A stretch of 64,000 nucleotides of DNA from Tausonia pullulans (GCA_951802195.1 OX637620.1:1302001-1366000), one strand, 5' to 3'. Counted from the stretch's first letter, positions 1 through 12,980 are shown. Notes: generated by a model from the sequence alone, not told the origin. Numbers and translations: made by a program.

Positions 1-117
1 GCACCCTCACCAATACCTCCTGTAATGGGCCCGTCTGTGGAGGTCAAGCGCGCCCTGCCGAAGCGGCGGGAACCGAGCATGTTCCTCCCTTCGAAGAAGA
101 AGAAATACGCTAGTTAG
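1..117 (+). CDS. C-terminal end of an unidentified protein (partial)
   Basis: The first 39 codons of the window are open in frame 1 and end at TAG (115-117). The tail is strongly basic and ends in a run of lysines (SKKKKYAS), as in nuclear proteins with a C-terminal basic patch. I do not recognise the family. The reading rests only on an open frame and plausible composition; the start lies upstream of the window. It could also be chance, since the stretch is short. Confidence 0.4.
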   Translation, partial: APSPIPPVMGPSVEVKRALPKRREPSMFLPSKKKKYAS

Positions 118-1203
118 ACTTCCAGTCACCCGACCGCTCTTACTCATAAGGGTGAGTTTGCCCTTCCGATGCGCTGCCCGAGAGCTCTCTCACTGGCGGA
201 TCTTGATCCCTTCATCTATGTAACCGCACTCGTTGTAACTCGTCATCGCGCGCACGAGAGGCGTCACACAAAGACGACTCGCCTGGTACATTTGATTCGA
301 AATTTCATCTTGTCGGCCATCAGCTCATCTTCTCATATCTTTTAGTAGCAATGCAGATCGCGTTTTCATGGGCGCCATCTACCCGCACGTGCCGCCGCAT
401 CTGCTATACCCCCGAGTGTGTCAGGGTCAGTCACCACTTCTCTGACGTATATCGAAGCCCACTATCTGACGTGCTCTGTGCTCCCTCGTTTTAGGCACTG
501 TCAGTGGGGCCGAGACCGTGGTTCCCGCGGTCGACGATATTTTCAGCCCTGCCTTGACTCTCCAATGCCAGTGCAGCAGCGCCACGGACGAAGGCCAGGG
601 CGCGTGCGCGCTTTTTAAGGCATAGAGAAAAGAGGGGTCATGTGCTACTATAAAAGGAACCTTCCTCATACAGAGCCGCTGTCCCCTTCATTCCCCCCGC
701 TTTCGAGGGCGTCAGAGACTTTCGAAGCTGTGATTTCTTCCGTTCCCCAGCGCGTCTCGGCTTATTCCTGGCTAGGCGCGCCAGTCACCCTGCACGCGCT
801 TTTTTTTAAGATGGGCCCTAGACACAACCCCGCCGCGCCCGCTCGTCAACCCGCGCCAGCCGGGCCTCGGATTCTTATAGCTATAGCTGGCACTCGTTGA
901 GGGTTCTTCGCGAGCGAAGGCGGCACACTCATCCTCTCGCCTGCGACCACAACAAACCCCCACTCTAGGTCCTATTCTTTTTCTTCTCTCCTTCCGCCCA
1001 CTCTCTTTCCTCTTGCCACTCTCCCCTACTTGAACCTCTTCCCCGATAGTGCGTTCACCATCTCCCACCGATCGAGAACTCCATTTGTGTGGGAATCGCG
1101 GGCGGTCGTCCTGACTGCTTCGCTGCTGCTTCCTTCTCTTACGCTGTGCTCAACCCTCCTCTGGTTGCCTATCCTTTTTCAAATACTCGCTCCGGGAGAG
1201 TAG
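118..1203. promoter_or_regulatory. 5' flank of the MP88-like gene
   Basis: No convincing gene is seen here. A TATA-like TATAAAAG stands at 649-656 on the + strand. From about 940 to 1200 the + strand is CT-rich, which is usual just upstream of start codons in this window and fits a 5' leader. The distance from the TATA-like site to the ATG (about 550 bp) implies a long leader or a leader intron, or that the TATA match is chance. Confidence 0.45.
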
Positions 1204-3528
1204 ATGACTGCTTTCATTGTCCCCGCCACCGCGTTCCTGGTCGCCGCTGCGCTCGCACCCTCGGCTCTCGCCCAGGTCACCGTGCGTCGAGTTCCCCTTT
1301 CCAGTGCTTCGGCCCCGTCCTGAGCCATCTTGTAATGGTTGATGACCTGGCCTCGCCTCTCCCTCCCTACCTATACTTGAACTTCCAGGCCACCGGAACC
1401 AATGGAGTGACTAAGTGAGTTGATCGTAGGTGATTCAACTCCAATCCCGGAAGAGACTGACGCTCGTATTGCCCACGCTAGCCCTCCTCAGCCGACCCTT
1501 GGCACGGCCGTCAACCAAACCTCCATGTCTCGTCTTATTTCGGCCAATTCGTACGATGACTTTGTATGTCTTATCCTCGATCAGTGTCGCGGGCGCAGGG
1601 GCAGTTGCGTCGGCACAGTATCTCGACTGACCGCGGACTTCTTACCATTGGTCTTTCTCGACGAAATGACAGTGCATCTTTGCGCCTCCCCAGGCGGGAG
1701 ATACTATCGGCGATACCGAAGGGGAGGAGGTTGCTTGGTGCACGAGTGCGTCCATCTAACGCTAAGAGGAGAGTAAGTTCAGAAATTGACGTGTGTCGTG
1801 ATCGACCTTGTTTCAGAGCCCCGCAACAACGCGCGTGTCATCCCTGATGGTGCGTTGGTTGCCCTACATACCGCTGAGAGATTGGAGGACTGATCCAGCC
1901 GGGATATAGGAACCATCACTGCCGTTCACTTTGTCAAGACGCCGCTCTACGGTGAGTAGTGGAGGTCCGGGTCATTTGCGCCAACTGTTGCTGACATCCC
2001 TTCTTCCCATCGCCCCTTAGTCCAGATTACTGGTTCGTTGAATTAGTGCATACAGTAACACGAAACATTGTTGATACCGTTTTTCGTTCAGGTTTCGGCG
2101 ACCTTACCAAGATTAACATCCAGCAAGGCGACGAGGGAGGAGAGGTCCGTATTGTCGCCCGAGTTCTACTTGCTCTCATCGCTTATTCTTTCCATCCAGC
2201 TCGACCCTCACGGAGCTACCGGACTCGGTAACCCAGTTGGTGGAAACGTCACCAGTAACGTTTCTGGCTGTAAGTAGGAGGATCTGGCTTCGCCGCGATC
2301 TCGTGAGAGACGCGCCTCGACAACTAGATGGCGCCACTGACTCATTTCCGTGCTCTTCTTTTCTCTGCAGCCGACGTCTTCTACCAGGAATGGATGAACT
2401 ACGTCGGTGAGTGCCTCGCAAGTAGCAGCGAAGGCTCGAGGTTGCAGTTTGAGGCACTAACGGCCGGTTTTTCGACAGCCTACGACTCCTTCTGCCTTCG
2501 AATCTGCACGGCGGAGAATTCTACGTATTCTGCCGCAATCGAGTGCCAGCACACGTTTGACTTGATGGGATGGTGAGTATTATCAAATTTCCTCGTACAA
2601 GGGATGGTGAATGGTGGCAAGCGCACGCGACTGCATGCTGACTCGTTTTCGCGTCCCCCCCCTCCCCCCCTTCCCCAATTCTATCAATATAGTGAATGGG
2701 TTATGCCGGGAGACTACACTCAAGGTGATATTATCTTCAAATGGAAAGTGCTAAGGATGATCGCTGATCCCCCTTTGGCATCAGACACCTTCACCTCCTG
2801 CGACGGCGACTCGTCGTACCCTCCTGGAGTTTACCCCGAGGCGAACGGCGAGACCTCTACCTTGTGAGCTTTTGTGCGGTGACCATCGTTGAATCCACCA
2901 ATAGAGTATTGAAACAATGTTTTTCACAGTGCGCAACGCTACACCAACACGTACGATATCATCCAGTGTCCGAGTTTTCGGCCATGTTCCTGACCTTTCT
3001 GACGACATATGACAGCGTCCCTGGCAATGAGTTTACCATCGGTGAGCTTACTGCACATCGACATTATGGGTCGATCTGGATTACTGATTTGGGAATGATT
3101 CTAGGTGACACCTCGACTCCGGCTACCCCTTACTCTACTCCCGCCTCCTCCAACTGCCAGACGTATTCTTCGTTCTCTAATGGAGTTACACTCGCTGCTT
3201 CATCGACGGCTGCTGCCTCCTCGGGGTCTGCTAAATCTGCGGCTGCCTCTGCCTCTGGCTCAGTGGCGAGCTCTTCTCGGGGGGCAGCTGCTTCCGCTTC
3301 TCGCAGTATGTTCTCTCCGCTCATTCTGCCCACCTCAAGCAGATTCTAGCTGACGACTCGGCTGTCCCCTTCTTCAAAACAGCTGGAACTTCGTCCAAGG
3401 CCTCCAGCGTTGCCTCTTCCGCTAGCTCGGGAACGGCCGTTGCCGCCGGTTCCCAGGTCCGGACCCCCGTCCTCGCCGTCGTCGCTGCCGTCGTCGTCGG
3501 ACTGGGAGCTGGTGCGCTCATCATCTAA
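1204..3528 (+). CDS. MP88: MP88-like secreted GPI-anchored mannoprotein
   Basis: The product looks like the basidiomycete mannoprotein MP88 / 'macrophage activating glycoprotein' family, exported to the cell surface. The start at 1204 opens a signal peptide (MTAFIVPATAFLVAAALAPS, cleavage after ALAQ). About ten short exons then carry the conserved core in order: SRLISANSYDDF, CIFAPPQAGDTIGDTEGEE, AVHFVKTPLYVQITGFGD, ELDPHGATGLGNP, FYQEWMNYV, CLRICTAENS, PPGVYPEANGETS. A Ser/Ala/Thr-rich stalk follows (exon from about 3105) and the protein ends in a hydrophobic tail (LAVVAAVVVGLGAGALII), as expected for GPI-anchor addition. Conserved cysteines in the core suggest disulfides. The family is known from Cryptococcus as an immunoreactive mannoprotein; a function in this organism is not shown by the sequence. 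Exon joins were set by eye; the second exon join (acceptor near 1481) is the least certain. Confidence 0.9.
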
Positions 3529-4405
3529 GCCGTCTCACTATTCATTCCACCACCTCGTCCCTCCTTTGTGTGCCACTTGCATTGCCTACCCTCTTCCCTC
3601 TTTGAATCCTCGTGTCCTGCTAGCTTTCATTATGTTCCGTCTGAGTTAAGGACATTGTGATTCATTGCCATGCGCAGGCTTGCCGCTGAAGGAAGATCAA
3701 CGCTTTGTCCACATCTCCGGCGTGTTTGTCCTTCCCATATGGTCTACTTGGCCTCCATTGATCTCACGTAGGAACAAACAAAAAGAAGAAGAAAAAAAAA
3801 AGAGAAAAAGACAAATCGTCCCCTTGAATAGCACATAGGGCGTCAGTTTCGTGGCGAGCAGGGCAGATTTCGCTAGACCTCCGTCCTCATCTACTGTACC
3901 GGGGTACCAGAAAAGCTCTTGACTATGGGATCATCATCGCAGAGGAAGCGCAAGGGGGGACGAGAGCAGACAGACTACTCTTGAAACCCGAGACATGATT
4001 GTACATCAGAGGAAAGTGCACAGTTACCATGTGTCGGCTGTTTTGAGTACGTGAAGACATGTCCTGCTCCTCGTCGCATACTGTACGTGTATCCACTTGG
4101 ACGGCCTTAGTCACTGTAGCGCCCACTCTGTCACGTCCTCTCCCTCTCTCTCTCTCTCTCTCTCTCTAGCGCTACCTGTGTGGCCAGTCCAGCCTTTGCT
4201 CTCTCGATCCCGAGAAGAGTACAATCCATGCAAAAAGACGAAAGAGAAGGGAGTAAACCGCGCCGATGGCGTTAAGAAAGGGGAATGAACGGAAGAGAGG
4301 AACTAGTAAGGGGTGTAAGGGATACAGTGAACAGAATTCTATCGAGGTCTATATGACACGTTTAAGATGATGGGAGGGAGGTGAAAGATAGAAAAGACAT
4401 GGCCA
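3529..4405. other. Intergenic spacer between two convergent genes
   Basis: This is the shared 3' flank of the MP88-like gene (+) and the FUSC-like gene (-). It holds an A-rich patch near 3780-3812 and a pure CT dinucleotide repeat at 4144-4167. I see no open frame with a family match on either strand. Confidence 0.5.
4144..4167. repeat. (CT)12 microsatellite
   Basis: Twelve uninterrupted CT units in the spacer between convergent genes. It has no visible link to a gene. Confidence 0.95.
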
Positions 4406-7400
4406 CTAGGCCAAGATGGTCCTGCTCCTCTGCTCCATGCCCTCGTCCTCCTCTGCCTCCGTCGGCACCACTGTCGACTCCGGCAGCTCAGACAACTCGG
4501 TGTCCCTCCCGCTCCGTCGCCGCTTGAATTCTCCCCTTCCCTGAGGCCAGATCAAGAGCGTGCCGCTGACGTGTGGGGGCGTAGGCGTGGAGGTTGGGTC
4601 GGTGCCTGAGCGGGAGGCGCAAGCAGAGGAAGGAGAGAAGTTCGCGCTTCCGAAGAGGGCACGGGAAAGGTCGATGAGCTGGGGGATGGGCGGGCGAAAG
4701 GGGAAAGAGGTCAACTGTAGCTCTGATGTGAAGAAGGGAGTAAGGAGAAAGGGACGGACCTGTTGGACGAGCGAGGCAACCTCTTGGAGCGCTTCGGCTT
4801 CGGCAAAGGCGTCTGTGTACGAGAGAACCTGTCAACACAAGGCACCTTCCTCACTCTCCCCTCAATCTTGGGAAGACTCCGACTCCGACTGACAGAGGAA
4901 CGCCGTATCTCTCTTCAAAAGCGCCTCCCTCGTGCTCCCCGGTGCCAGGCCCGAGACATCATCGACGGACGACGAGGCATCCAGGTTGACGGTCCCCGAG
5001 ACAGAAAGCCGCTCGAGGGCGACGGACTGCCATGTCGCAACAGACTTGAGAGGGGATGGGAGATACTCTGGGAGGGGCATCTGAGAGCGCCAGGCGGAGG
5101 AGCCTTCGTTTGGGGTCTTCGTCGTCAGAGAAGGTGTGTGTGCAACCCGAGTCGCGGGAGAGAGGAAGGAGACCCACAGGTAAAGAGGCAGATCTGGATG
5201 CTCGACATGATATCCTTTCTTTGCTCGAGCATGCCAAAGACCGTGTGCTGGCGAGGGATCTTTTCCCGGATGAGCGCGATGGAGAGAAGCAAGTCCTGAA
5301 TCTTTTGAGCTGTCTCAAGCAGGTTCTGGTAGATCTTGAGGGGCTGGAGGAAATTTACTGCTATGATCAGAGCGGGATGAGGGTTGACGGACAACGGAAG
5401 ACGGACTTTATGGAGAAGAGTGACCTCCAACCGAAGGGTAGTGAGGTAGCCTTTGCTTCGAACCATATTGTCCTGTAAAAAGGAAAGAGGCTTAGTCGAA
5501 GTAAGCAAAACGGATGGAACGGTATGCAACCCGCCTCGAGTGCTCGTTCAAGTGTCTCTGTCTGTGTTCTCTGATAGGGACCTAGGGAAAGGGTGCTGGC
5601 GAGTAAAAGTCTGTCAGTCAGGCCCGATGAGAGCAAAGGTACAATCAACTCACTCGCGACTGAGGACAAGATATATCTTGGCCAAATCATCGAGGATGGA
5701 GGCCGTGCTCTTGAGGAAGAGGATCCGACTGAAGGCGAAAGGGTGTCAGTGGATTCGGAGATGGCGATGGAGTGAACCAGGAGGGACATACGCAGGGGCG
5801 GGGAAGACAATCTGTGTGACGAGGATGGCCGCGGCGATTCTAGAAGGTAGTCATTCAGCGCTATTCTTGAGTGACTGATGAACAGGATAACTGCCTACCC
5901 AATGAGAACGTCTGAAGTCCGTTCCCAGGCAATCTCTATGACAGTCCTGTACGGCAAGCCTTGGTAGGGGACGTAGACAATTGCGGGGATAGTAATCTGA
6001 GAGAGAAACAATCAGTCTGTCAAGCTCGGACCTCATTACTTGAAGGAGCGGAGCAACATTCTTACCGAGGCAACGAGACCGACACCAGGGAAGGAAGAGT
6101 ATATCATGATGGACGCCGTGATGGCACCGTAAATGGTGGTCTATTAAATTGCCCGTCAGATGACGATGCAAACAGAGAGGATGGCAGCTGAGAGGTAAAC
6201 GTACCATGACGACGAGGCCGTAAGGATTCTGCGAGAGCGAACGGCAGCATCAACAAACGGCTCACGGCCAAACTCGAAAGATATGCGATCTCACGTTCTG
6301 ACAGATTAACCAGATGAGGACACCGATGATCGAGCCAAAGACAGTCCCGATGGCTCGGAACAGACCGACGCGCCAAGTCTGGCCCGTTGTCGTCTCGAGC
6401 ACATAGAGGAAAGAGATGGGGATCCAAGAGCCTCGTTGGTTGAGCCACCCTGGGTGTGCGCAGCGGTCAGCTTCGAGCAATGCGATCGAGACTAGCAAAG
6501 AGAAAGACGCACAGTTTCTCGCCGAGTTGGAAGCTGGCATGAAGGCTGGTAGGGTGAGCAGCGTTACCCCAAGGCCAACCTTGAAGGCATGAAGGAGGTG
6601 GAGCCTCCGTTTCTTGAGCGAGATGATCGTCTTGGCCATACGAAAACGGCCTGAAGGTAGGGAAAGATCAGGCAAGATTCTCCAGCGACACAATAGAGAG
6701 GAAGGAAACTCGCCTTGGAGGATCAGTCGAGAGTCCCATGCCCGTCGAGGCAGGTAGACAACCCGGTCGAGGACTGTCTGTCGCTCGTTCTGCTTGTAGA
6801 TCGACGGGGTGAGGTAGGCTTCCGCGATGGACAGCTCGATACCAATCTCGCGCTCGGACCTGTCTGGCGTATCTGGCAGGCAAAGAATAATCAGTCTCCC
6901 CTCAACCATAATGAGACCATTGGAAGGTGGCGAAGACCACCCACCTCCATCTGGGTCCTCGTCCTCGCCTTTCAGCGCCGTCACGTCCCACGCAGCCGAG
7001 ACACTCGCGTCGCCAAGCCAGCCAGCTGTGAGCCGCGGAAGGCGTAACCGCCGCTTGTGACTCGTGTGAATGTGCAGAATCAGCGCGGCGGCGAGGGCCT
7101 CGTCTAGGGTTGCTGCGACCTTTTTGAGAGGTGAAAAGAAATGCCCATTAGTTTCAGTTTCTTGCTTGGAAGAAAGAACTACTCACTTCGATAAGCTTAT
7201 ACACCGCCAGCGAAACATGCAACAAGGATCTGTCCAATTTTCCACTGACGACCTGATCCCCACCCTTGATCAGCGCCCTTTCTAACTCCAGATCCATCTC
7301 CGCCTGGAATTGCTGGAGCGACTCCTTCATCGCCTCCCTCGCCTCAACGATGCGTCCATCCGGCTGGCCGTCAAGCGTGAGGTGAATCGCGTGGAAGGCG

Positions 7401-9036
7401 CGGGAGAGGGTCGAGACGAAGCGCTGCATGGGAGCTTCGAAGGGGGATTCGGCTGGTTGCATGCGTGAGAGGATCGCGCCTTTGCCGTCGAGGGTCGTTG
7501 CGGCGCTCTGCCAAAGCGCAGACGTACGTTAGTGGCCGGCCGGGGAGGAGGGGAAGGCAGAAATAGAAGCAAAGTCAATGGCTCAACATCTCTTACATTG
7601 GCGAGTGTCCGACGGAGTTTCCGCTCAGCAGCGATGAAGGGCCTTAATCGATGAGGGTTGAACGTAGAGTACGAGACTTCGTATGTCGTCTGGGCGTAGG
7701 CTCTCGGTAGAGCCGCCGATTGGTTCATGACAGACAGCCGGAGCTTTTGGACATCGGCTGAGGTCTGCGGGGTCGGGTGGAAGAAGTTATCGACGGATAC
7801 CTTGAGAAGTTGCTCGGACGTGTGGAAGACCTCCTTGGAGAGGGAGACGAAGATGGATGTTGAGGCTGCAAGAGGAGTGAGTCAGAGCTTGTGCTAAGGG
7901 AAGGGAGATTCGGCGTCGATTGTTCGCTTACTAGTTGGGACGAGGAATCGGGCGGCGAGAGAGGCGAACGCGGCGAAGAGCGTCGGGTAGAGAAGCTGGA
8001 GGACGATTACTGCAGGGAGCTGGAGACATTTTACAAGAGAGAGGGAGGGAGGGGGGGGGGGGTTGAGTGATAAGCGAAGCCCGAATCAAGAACTTCAACG
8101 AACGTACGTTCGTCCGGTTGTACTCCTTCGGAATGATCCAGATTGAATGGAATAGGGCCAGACGGGATCCGGTCGTCAGACGAGGAGAGGCGCTCTTTAC
8201 GTAACCAACTATCAGAAGGAGTCAGCTTACGAGCACGGTGAAGGATCTGGGAAGGCACTCACCGACGATGGCGGCGAGAGCGATCGCAAAGGCCCCCAGG
8301 ACCCGCGACCCAGGCGCCTCTCCACCGTCATGGCGTTTGTTCATGACCGTACATAGGGAAATGACGACAGACCCGTAAGCGAGGCCAATGAAGTTGCCCA
8401 AGAGGCCGATGACTGGAGGTGGATGAGAGGGAAGCGGACGTCAGCTCGACGGACGGACAGGCGGCCGCTGATCCATGCGCATGTCTCTTTCTTCCTTCAC
8501 CACTTCGTCCATTTCATTTTACACTATTTCTTTCTAGGGAACTCGGCCGAGGCAAGAGGCAGTAAGAGAACTTACTAGTCATCTCGACCTGAACGCGAGG
8601 AGGACAGGACGAGACATCAGCACAACTGGTGTAAAAAGGCTTGCCTTCGGAAGCCTGCCAGCAAGGGCCTTACCTGTCCACCGATTGTCGAGCCAGGGAA
8701 AAAGAAGAGGGTCTCCATGGTGAGAACGAGAAACGCATATCTGCAAACGAGGAGTCATGGTGGTCAGTGGTAGTCCTTCCCGATTGTCGCCCAACATGAT
8801 GTCGTGCGAAGGAAGGCGGCGGGCGGACTGAGCCGAGGACGGCGCTCCGACATTCTTTCTCTCTCTCTCTCGCTCTCGCCGACGCGCTTTGCCACGAAGC
8901 CAACAAGCGAGACTCACTCGGGACTGAGCCGAGCTATGGGCCGAATGACGACGGTCAGGGTGCAGAGAAAGACGGCGACGACGGGGACGACCAGACGGAG
9001 GGCGACAGGCCTGACGCGTTCGAAGAAGGAGGCCAT
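4406..9036 (-). CDS. Large multi-span membrane protein, aromatic-acid-exporter/FUSC-like (BRE4-like)
   Basis: This many-exon gene encodes roughly 1000 residues with two blocks of membrane spans, the layout of fungal 'putative ER transporter 6TM' plus FUSC/DUF2421-like proteins related to yeast BRE4. The start at 9036 gives MASFFERVRPVALRLVV followed by hydrophobic segments (PVVAVFLCTLTVVI; ETLFFFPGSTIGGQ; GLLGNFIGLAYGSVVI; VIVLQLLYPTLFAAFASLAA). A long helical middle region follows. The second block includes AFKVGLGVTLLTLPAF, NQRGSWIPISFLYVLET, GTVFGSIIGVLIWLI and VGLVASITIPAIVYVPY, typical of the C-terminal FUSC domain. It ends in a hydrophilic tail at TAG 4406-4408. One exon is only 13 nt (around 8581-8593, VEMT). 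The substrate is unknown; family members are linked to export of aromatic or anionic compounds. It is transcribed divergently from the mannosyltransferase gene. Confidence 0.85.
8051..8062. repeat. G12 run (C12 on the transcript) in an intron of the FUSC-like gene
   Basis: Twelve G on the + strand, so C on the sense strand of the minus-strand gene. It lies in the pyrimidine-rich 3' half of the intron before the exon that begins LPAVIVLQLL. Confidence 0.9.
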
Positions 9037-9652
9037 CCGGCTCGCTGGTGTAGCTGCTGGAAGGGAGGCGCCGGGTGGGCCAGAGAGGGACAGGGGCGAG
9101 AGCAGAAGCTATAGTTGGCTTCCAAGGTGGTCGTCGGAAGCATCTGCGCGAATTCCGACGATGGCATCGGCTTGCGGCCGAGAAGTCAAGCCGGAGAGAG
9201 GGAGAGGAGGCCCAGTCGCGTGCGCGCCGGACCCGCCGTGATGACTGCGCCTCGCCCGCTGAGCCGGCCTGCCTCGGGCGTCTGTGCGCTGGATTGGTGG
9301 CGCGGAGTGATGGCGCTCGTCGGCATGATGATGAATGGCTGTGGCTTGAGGACACCGAACGGGCGGGATCCACGACGAGCTGTCAACTAGATCCACAGCA
9401 GCCGCCGGGATCCGGCTCCCATTTCGAAGACGCGCGGGGGCGGGCGGGGTGGAGCCAGGCCAGGCAGGCCAGGCCAGCCGAGGCCTCTTCCTCGACCTTC
9501 ATCTGGCGCTGCTCCTCTCGCCTCGTTCCCCCCGCCGTCCCTTGCTCCCCCTCGGCTGCCCTCCCCTCCATCCGAGTCCGCCATCCTCCCAAGCCTCTTC
9601 CGCCGGCGAGCTCTCCGCTCTCTCCCCTCTCTCCCTCTCGCACGCACATACG
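9037..9652. promoter_or_regulatory. Divergent promoter region, FUSC-like gene / GT69 gene
   Basis: These 616 bp separate two start codons that face away from each other. The right third (about 9480-9650) is CT-rich on the + strand, as in other 5' leaders here. Open frames cross the region on both strands, but they are GC-rich chance frames without recognisable protein content. No TATA box was seen. Confidence 0.5.
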
Positions 9653-11968
9653 ATGGCCCCGCTCGCCGCCGTCTGGAGGCGTCTGCCCACCGCGACGTCG
9701 CTCCTCATTGGAATCCTCGTCGGCCTGTTCTTCGCAAACGTTAGTCGATGGTCCTGCGGGCTTCTCTTCGGCAATGCCCTCTGACGCGCCGTCCTCGTCT
9801 TCGCCCTCCAGCTGTTCTCCACCCGTGAGGTGCGTCGTGTTGACCGAACCTTGCTTGCTTCTCTCGTCCACAACCTTCGCTTCGCGCGGTGGACTGGGGG
9901 CGCCCTGCTGACTAGTTGGCTGGCTGCTCTCGTAGACCCCACCACTAGACGCCTGGTCCGGCTCGACGAAGGTCCGGCCAAATGTCGTCAGCGGGACGCG
10001 CTCGACGCGTGGCCTGCACCAGCTCCCGACGCTTGACCAGCGGTTTCGCGTCCTTGAACTTCTCTCCAATCTCTCTCCCCACCACACCAAGGGTCAGTCC
10101 TGCCGTGGACGCGAGCCCTAGCATCTCGGTTGGCATCAGGAGCGCTGATGACAGGCTTGACTGCTCCTCCCGCATCTCTCCCCATGCACAAACGACTGAC
10201 CCACGACGCGCCGCCTCAACCCGCCGCGTCCCCCTCCCCAAACCCCCCTTCGCTGCCTGTCCTCCAGAGTGCATGCGACACGCTCAGCCTCTCTGTAAGC
10301 CCTCTCTGCTTTATCGACGCGTTTTGGCCTTTCATGCTGACCTCCCCTCAGACGTCGACCAGGCCAAGAAGCGCTACGCTCCTCTCTTCGGCAAGAAGAC
10401 TGTTTGGCGTCGCGTCGGTGGCTTCTTCTCCGGCTGGGGCAGCTCGTCCCGCACGGCGTTCAGCGACGCCCTCGAGGATGAGGACCACCAGAGCAACATC
10501 CGACGGGACCTCGGCAGCCAGAAGCACAAGTACTTCTTCGCCATCAACCTTTACAACTCGTTCGATGTTATCCCGGACGTCTTTGCGACTCTCTTCCGCG
10601 TCGCCGCGATCCTCGGGTTCGAGAACGTCTATGTCTCGATTTACGAGAACGGTTCCTCGGACCAGACCAAGGCCCTCCTCCGCATTTTCGATGCCCTCGC
10701 CCTCACCGCGGGCCTCCGGGTCAACATCCGGACCTCGCTCCGAAAGCGTGGAGCGTTCAACCATCGTATTGAGTACCTTGCCGAGGTCCGCAACGCCGCT
10801 CTCGTCCCGCTTCACGAGCTCCGGGAGGAAAAGGGCGAGATCTTCGACTCGATCGTCTTCATGAACGACATCCTGCCTTGCGTCGACGACTTGCTCGAGC
10901 TCATTTGGCAGAGTCGCCGTCAGAACGCCGGTATTACGTGCGCGGCGGACTACATGTTCCACGACGACATTGTGCGTTGACCCGGCCTTTTCATATCCTT
11001 TGACTCTCTAAGGCTGATCTCCCACCTATCTCGCGCCTGCAGGGATCACCCGTCTTTTACGGTGCGTCTTGGCCCTTCCCTTGTCCCCTCTCACCCCCCG
11101 TCTGACATCCTTCGACCTCTCCTCCCCCCCCCCCCCCCCCCCACCTCCCCTCCTCCTCTTCCTTCCTTCTATTCAGACAACTGGGTCGCCCGCGATATCA
11201 ACGGCACGGCCCTCGAGAATGCCCCCTTCGAGAACGTCTTCCACCACCAAGAGTCCGGCCGTCGGTTCCAGGACCACCTACCCGTCCAGGTCCAGTCGTG
11301 CTGGAACGGCATCGCCGTCCTCGATCCGGCACCCATCTACGCGACGCCGCACGTCAAGTTCCGAATGGCCGATCTTTCGACAGGCGAATGCTCAGCTTCG
11401 GAGTGCTCATTGATCTGCAACGACTACACCAATTCGGGTGCGTGGATGTCTTGCTCGTCATTCGTGTGGGAAAGAAAGATCCCCTCACTGACACCAAATC
11501 AAACAGGCTATGGCCGCATCATGATGGTCCCCCGTGTCAAGCTCGCCTATGACAACAAAGTCTATCAGATTATTCACCCGGATCGCCGGAACCTGACCGC
11601 CATCCGCGGGTACCGACGGATCGGCGGCCTCCCGGACGACCCGCACACGGACCCGCAGGACCGGACGTGGTGTGAGTGACCCCTGTGCCCTCCTTCTTAT
11701 TACGTGCCACATCATTTGACGAACGGCTTGACTCGAACCTCCCCCCACTTCCTCCCCAACAGACGGCCCGCACGACCGCCTCTTCACCAAGGAGGAGACG
11801 GACGCCGTCGAGTTCAAGCCCAACCCCAGGTACGTTTGGTGCTGGGGTTGGGACGGCGCGGGAGACCTCGATGGGCCCGACGTCGACCCGATCTGGGAGG
11901 AGATGCCCGAAGGGACGTACGACGAGGACCCGATCCAGGTCAGACACGATCGGTCGTTCAAGTGGTGA
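9653..11968 (+). CDS. CAP59/CMT1-like alpha-1,3-mannosyltransferase (GT69)
   Basis: The product resembles the cryptococcal mannosyltransferase 1 / CAP59 family (GT69), Golgi enzymes that act in capsule or exopolysaccharide and glycoconjugate synthesis. It is about 500 residues. The start at 9653 gives a type II topology: short cytoplasmic tail then one span (TSLLIGILVGLFFAN). The catalytic region runs through YFFAINLYNSFDVIPDVF, ENVYVSIYENGSSDQT, RIEYLAEVRNAAL and IVFMNDILPCVDDLLELI, then DYMFHDDIGSPVFYDNWVAR, PVQVQSCWNGIAVLD and YGRIMMVPRVKLAYD, all hallmarks of the family. It ends RHDRSFKW. Exons start at about 9653, 9812, 9954, 10353, 11041, 11176, 11505 and 11761. The intron near 11051-11175 carries a C19 run. 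Which glycan it modifies cannot be read from sequence; the next gene downstream is a polysaccharide lyase-like secreted enzyme. Confidence 0.93.
11124..11142. repeat. C19 run in an intron of the GT69 gene
   Basis: Nineteen consecutive C on the sense strand, inside the intron just before the exon starting DNWVARDING. It serves as part of a pyrimidine-rich tract upstream of the acceptor. Confidence 0.95.
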
Positions 11969-12980
11969 CATGGATGAGGGGAGAGGGTGTGTCTTTCAAA
12001 TTTAGAGGGCGGCGTTTGGGCTTGTTGTTTAGGCGGGACGAGGTTGGGGTAGGGAACTTGGAATCACGTCCAGCCTTTCTTCTTCTTTCTTTCCTCTTCC
12101 TGTCTCATCTTGATTTTCTCTCCTCAGGACCATCACATTTTCATCACATAAGTATTTTTGGCAGAGCACATACCAATGCACATGTGATGTGGGACTTGTG
12201 AGCACGGGAGCAACGTGCGTGCGCTGTTTGTTGCTTTGCATGCATGTGATGGCGGAGCAAAAGAGAAAGAAACAGCGGAGATGGGTGAGGGGTTGACGAC
12301 GCACATGATGATATCTGTTAGTCCATCCGGCCCGCTAGCTGTTTTGATATAGAGTTTGAACTGTCGCTTTAATATGGGGGCAACCTTGCATTAGATTCGG
12401 TGAGGTAGCTCTCAGCTGAGCGCTCTGATGAAAAGTGAGTCATTCTGAGTAATAGGGGGGGATGTAGGCACGATAACAAAAGAAAAAATCGCCGAGCGAG
12501 CGAGGAGATTCAGCGATTTACGATGAGCACCGCTCAGAGCGGCGGGGTGACCGAGTGGCGGAGTACTCCGGTGTGCCTTTGACTTTCAGGACTGCGGATG
12601 GACCGGGAGGGGACAGAATACACTGGGCCAAGACGAAGCAGTCGAGGGACCCACGCGCTGCATCCGTCCCTCAGTTCGGAAGTCAGCGAGCTAGCTGCTC
12701 CCTAGCGCTCTTCCCGAACGAATCCCCGCCAGCTCCTTCTCCCTCCTGTTCTCCACCTTTTCGACCCTCTTCCTTGTCTCATTCCTCTTCCTCCACCCTC
12801 CCTTCTAGCTAGGCTCGACTCTCCTCCTTCCTCACACATCCACACACCCGCGCTCAGTCAGCGCGCTTCTTTCCCCTCCAAAGGCAGAGCTAGTCTCTCC
12901 CTCAACTACCCCAGTCCACCCGTTCCTCCTTACTTCTTCGATCTACCTCTCTCTTCCTCCCCTTCCTTTTCTTTCCCACC
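11969..12980 (+). other. Intergenic: GT69 3' flank and PL14-like promoter
   Basis: There is no gene here. The last 250 bp (about 12720-12980) are strongly CT-rich on the + strand and look like the 5' leader of the lyase gene. An A-box-like word at 12548-12559 is not followed by a B box. Confidence 0.5.

Noticed and set aside
9075-9911. 278-codon open frame on the + strand
   Set aside because: It crosses the divergent promoter and the true first exon and intron of the GT69 gene in another frame; composition is Ser/Pro/Arg-rich only.
12541-12640. Possible tRNA: A-box-like word TGACCGAGTGGC
   Set aside because: No B box follows at the right distance, and neither an anticodon stem nor a matching acceptor stem can be formed.
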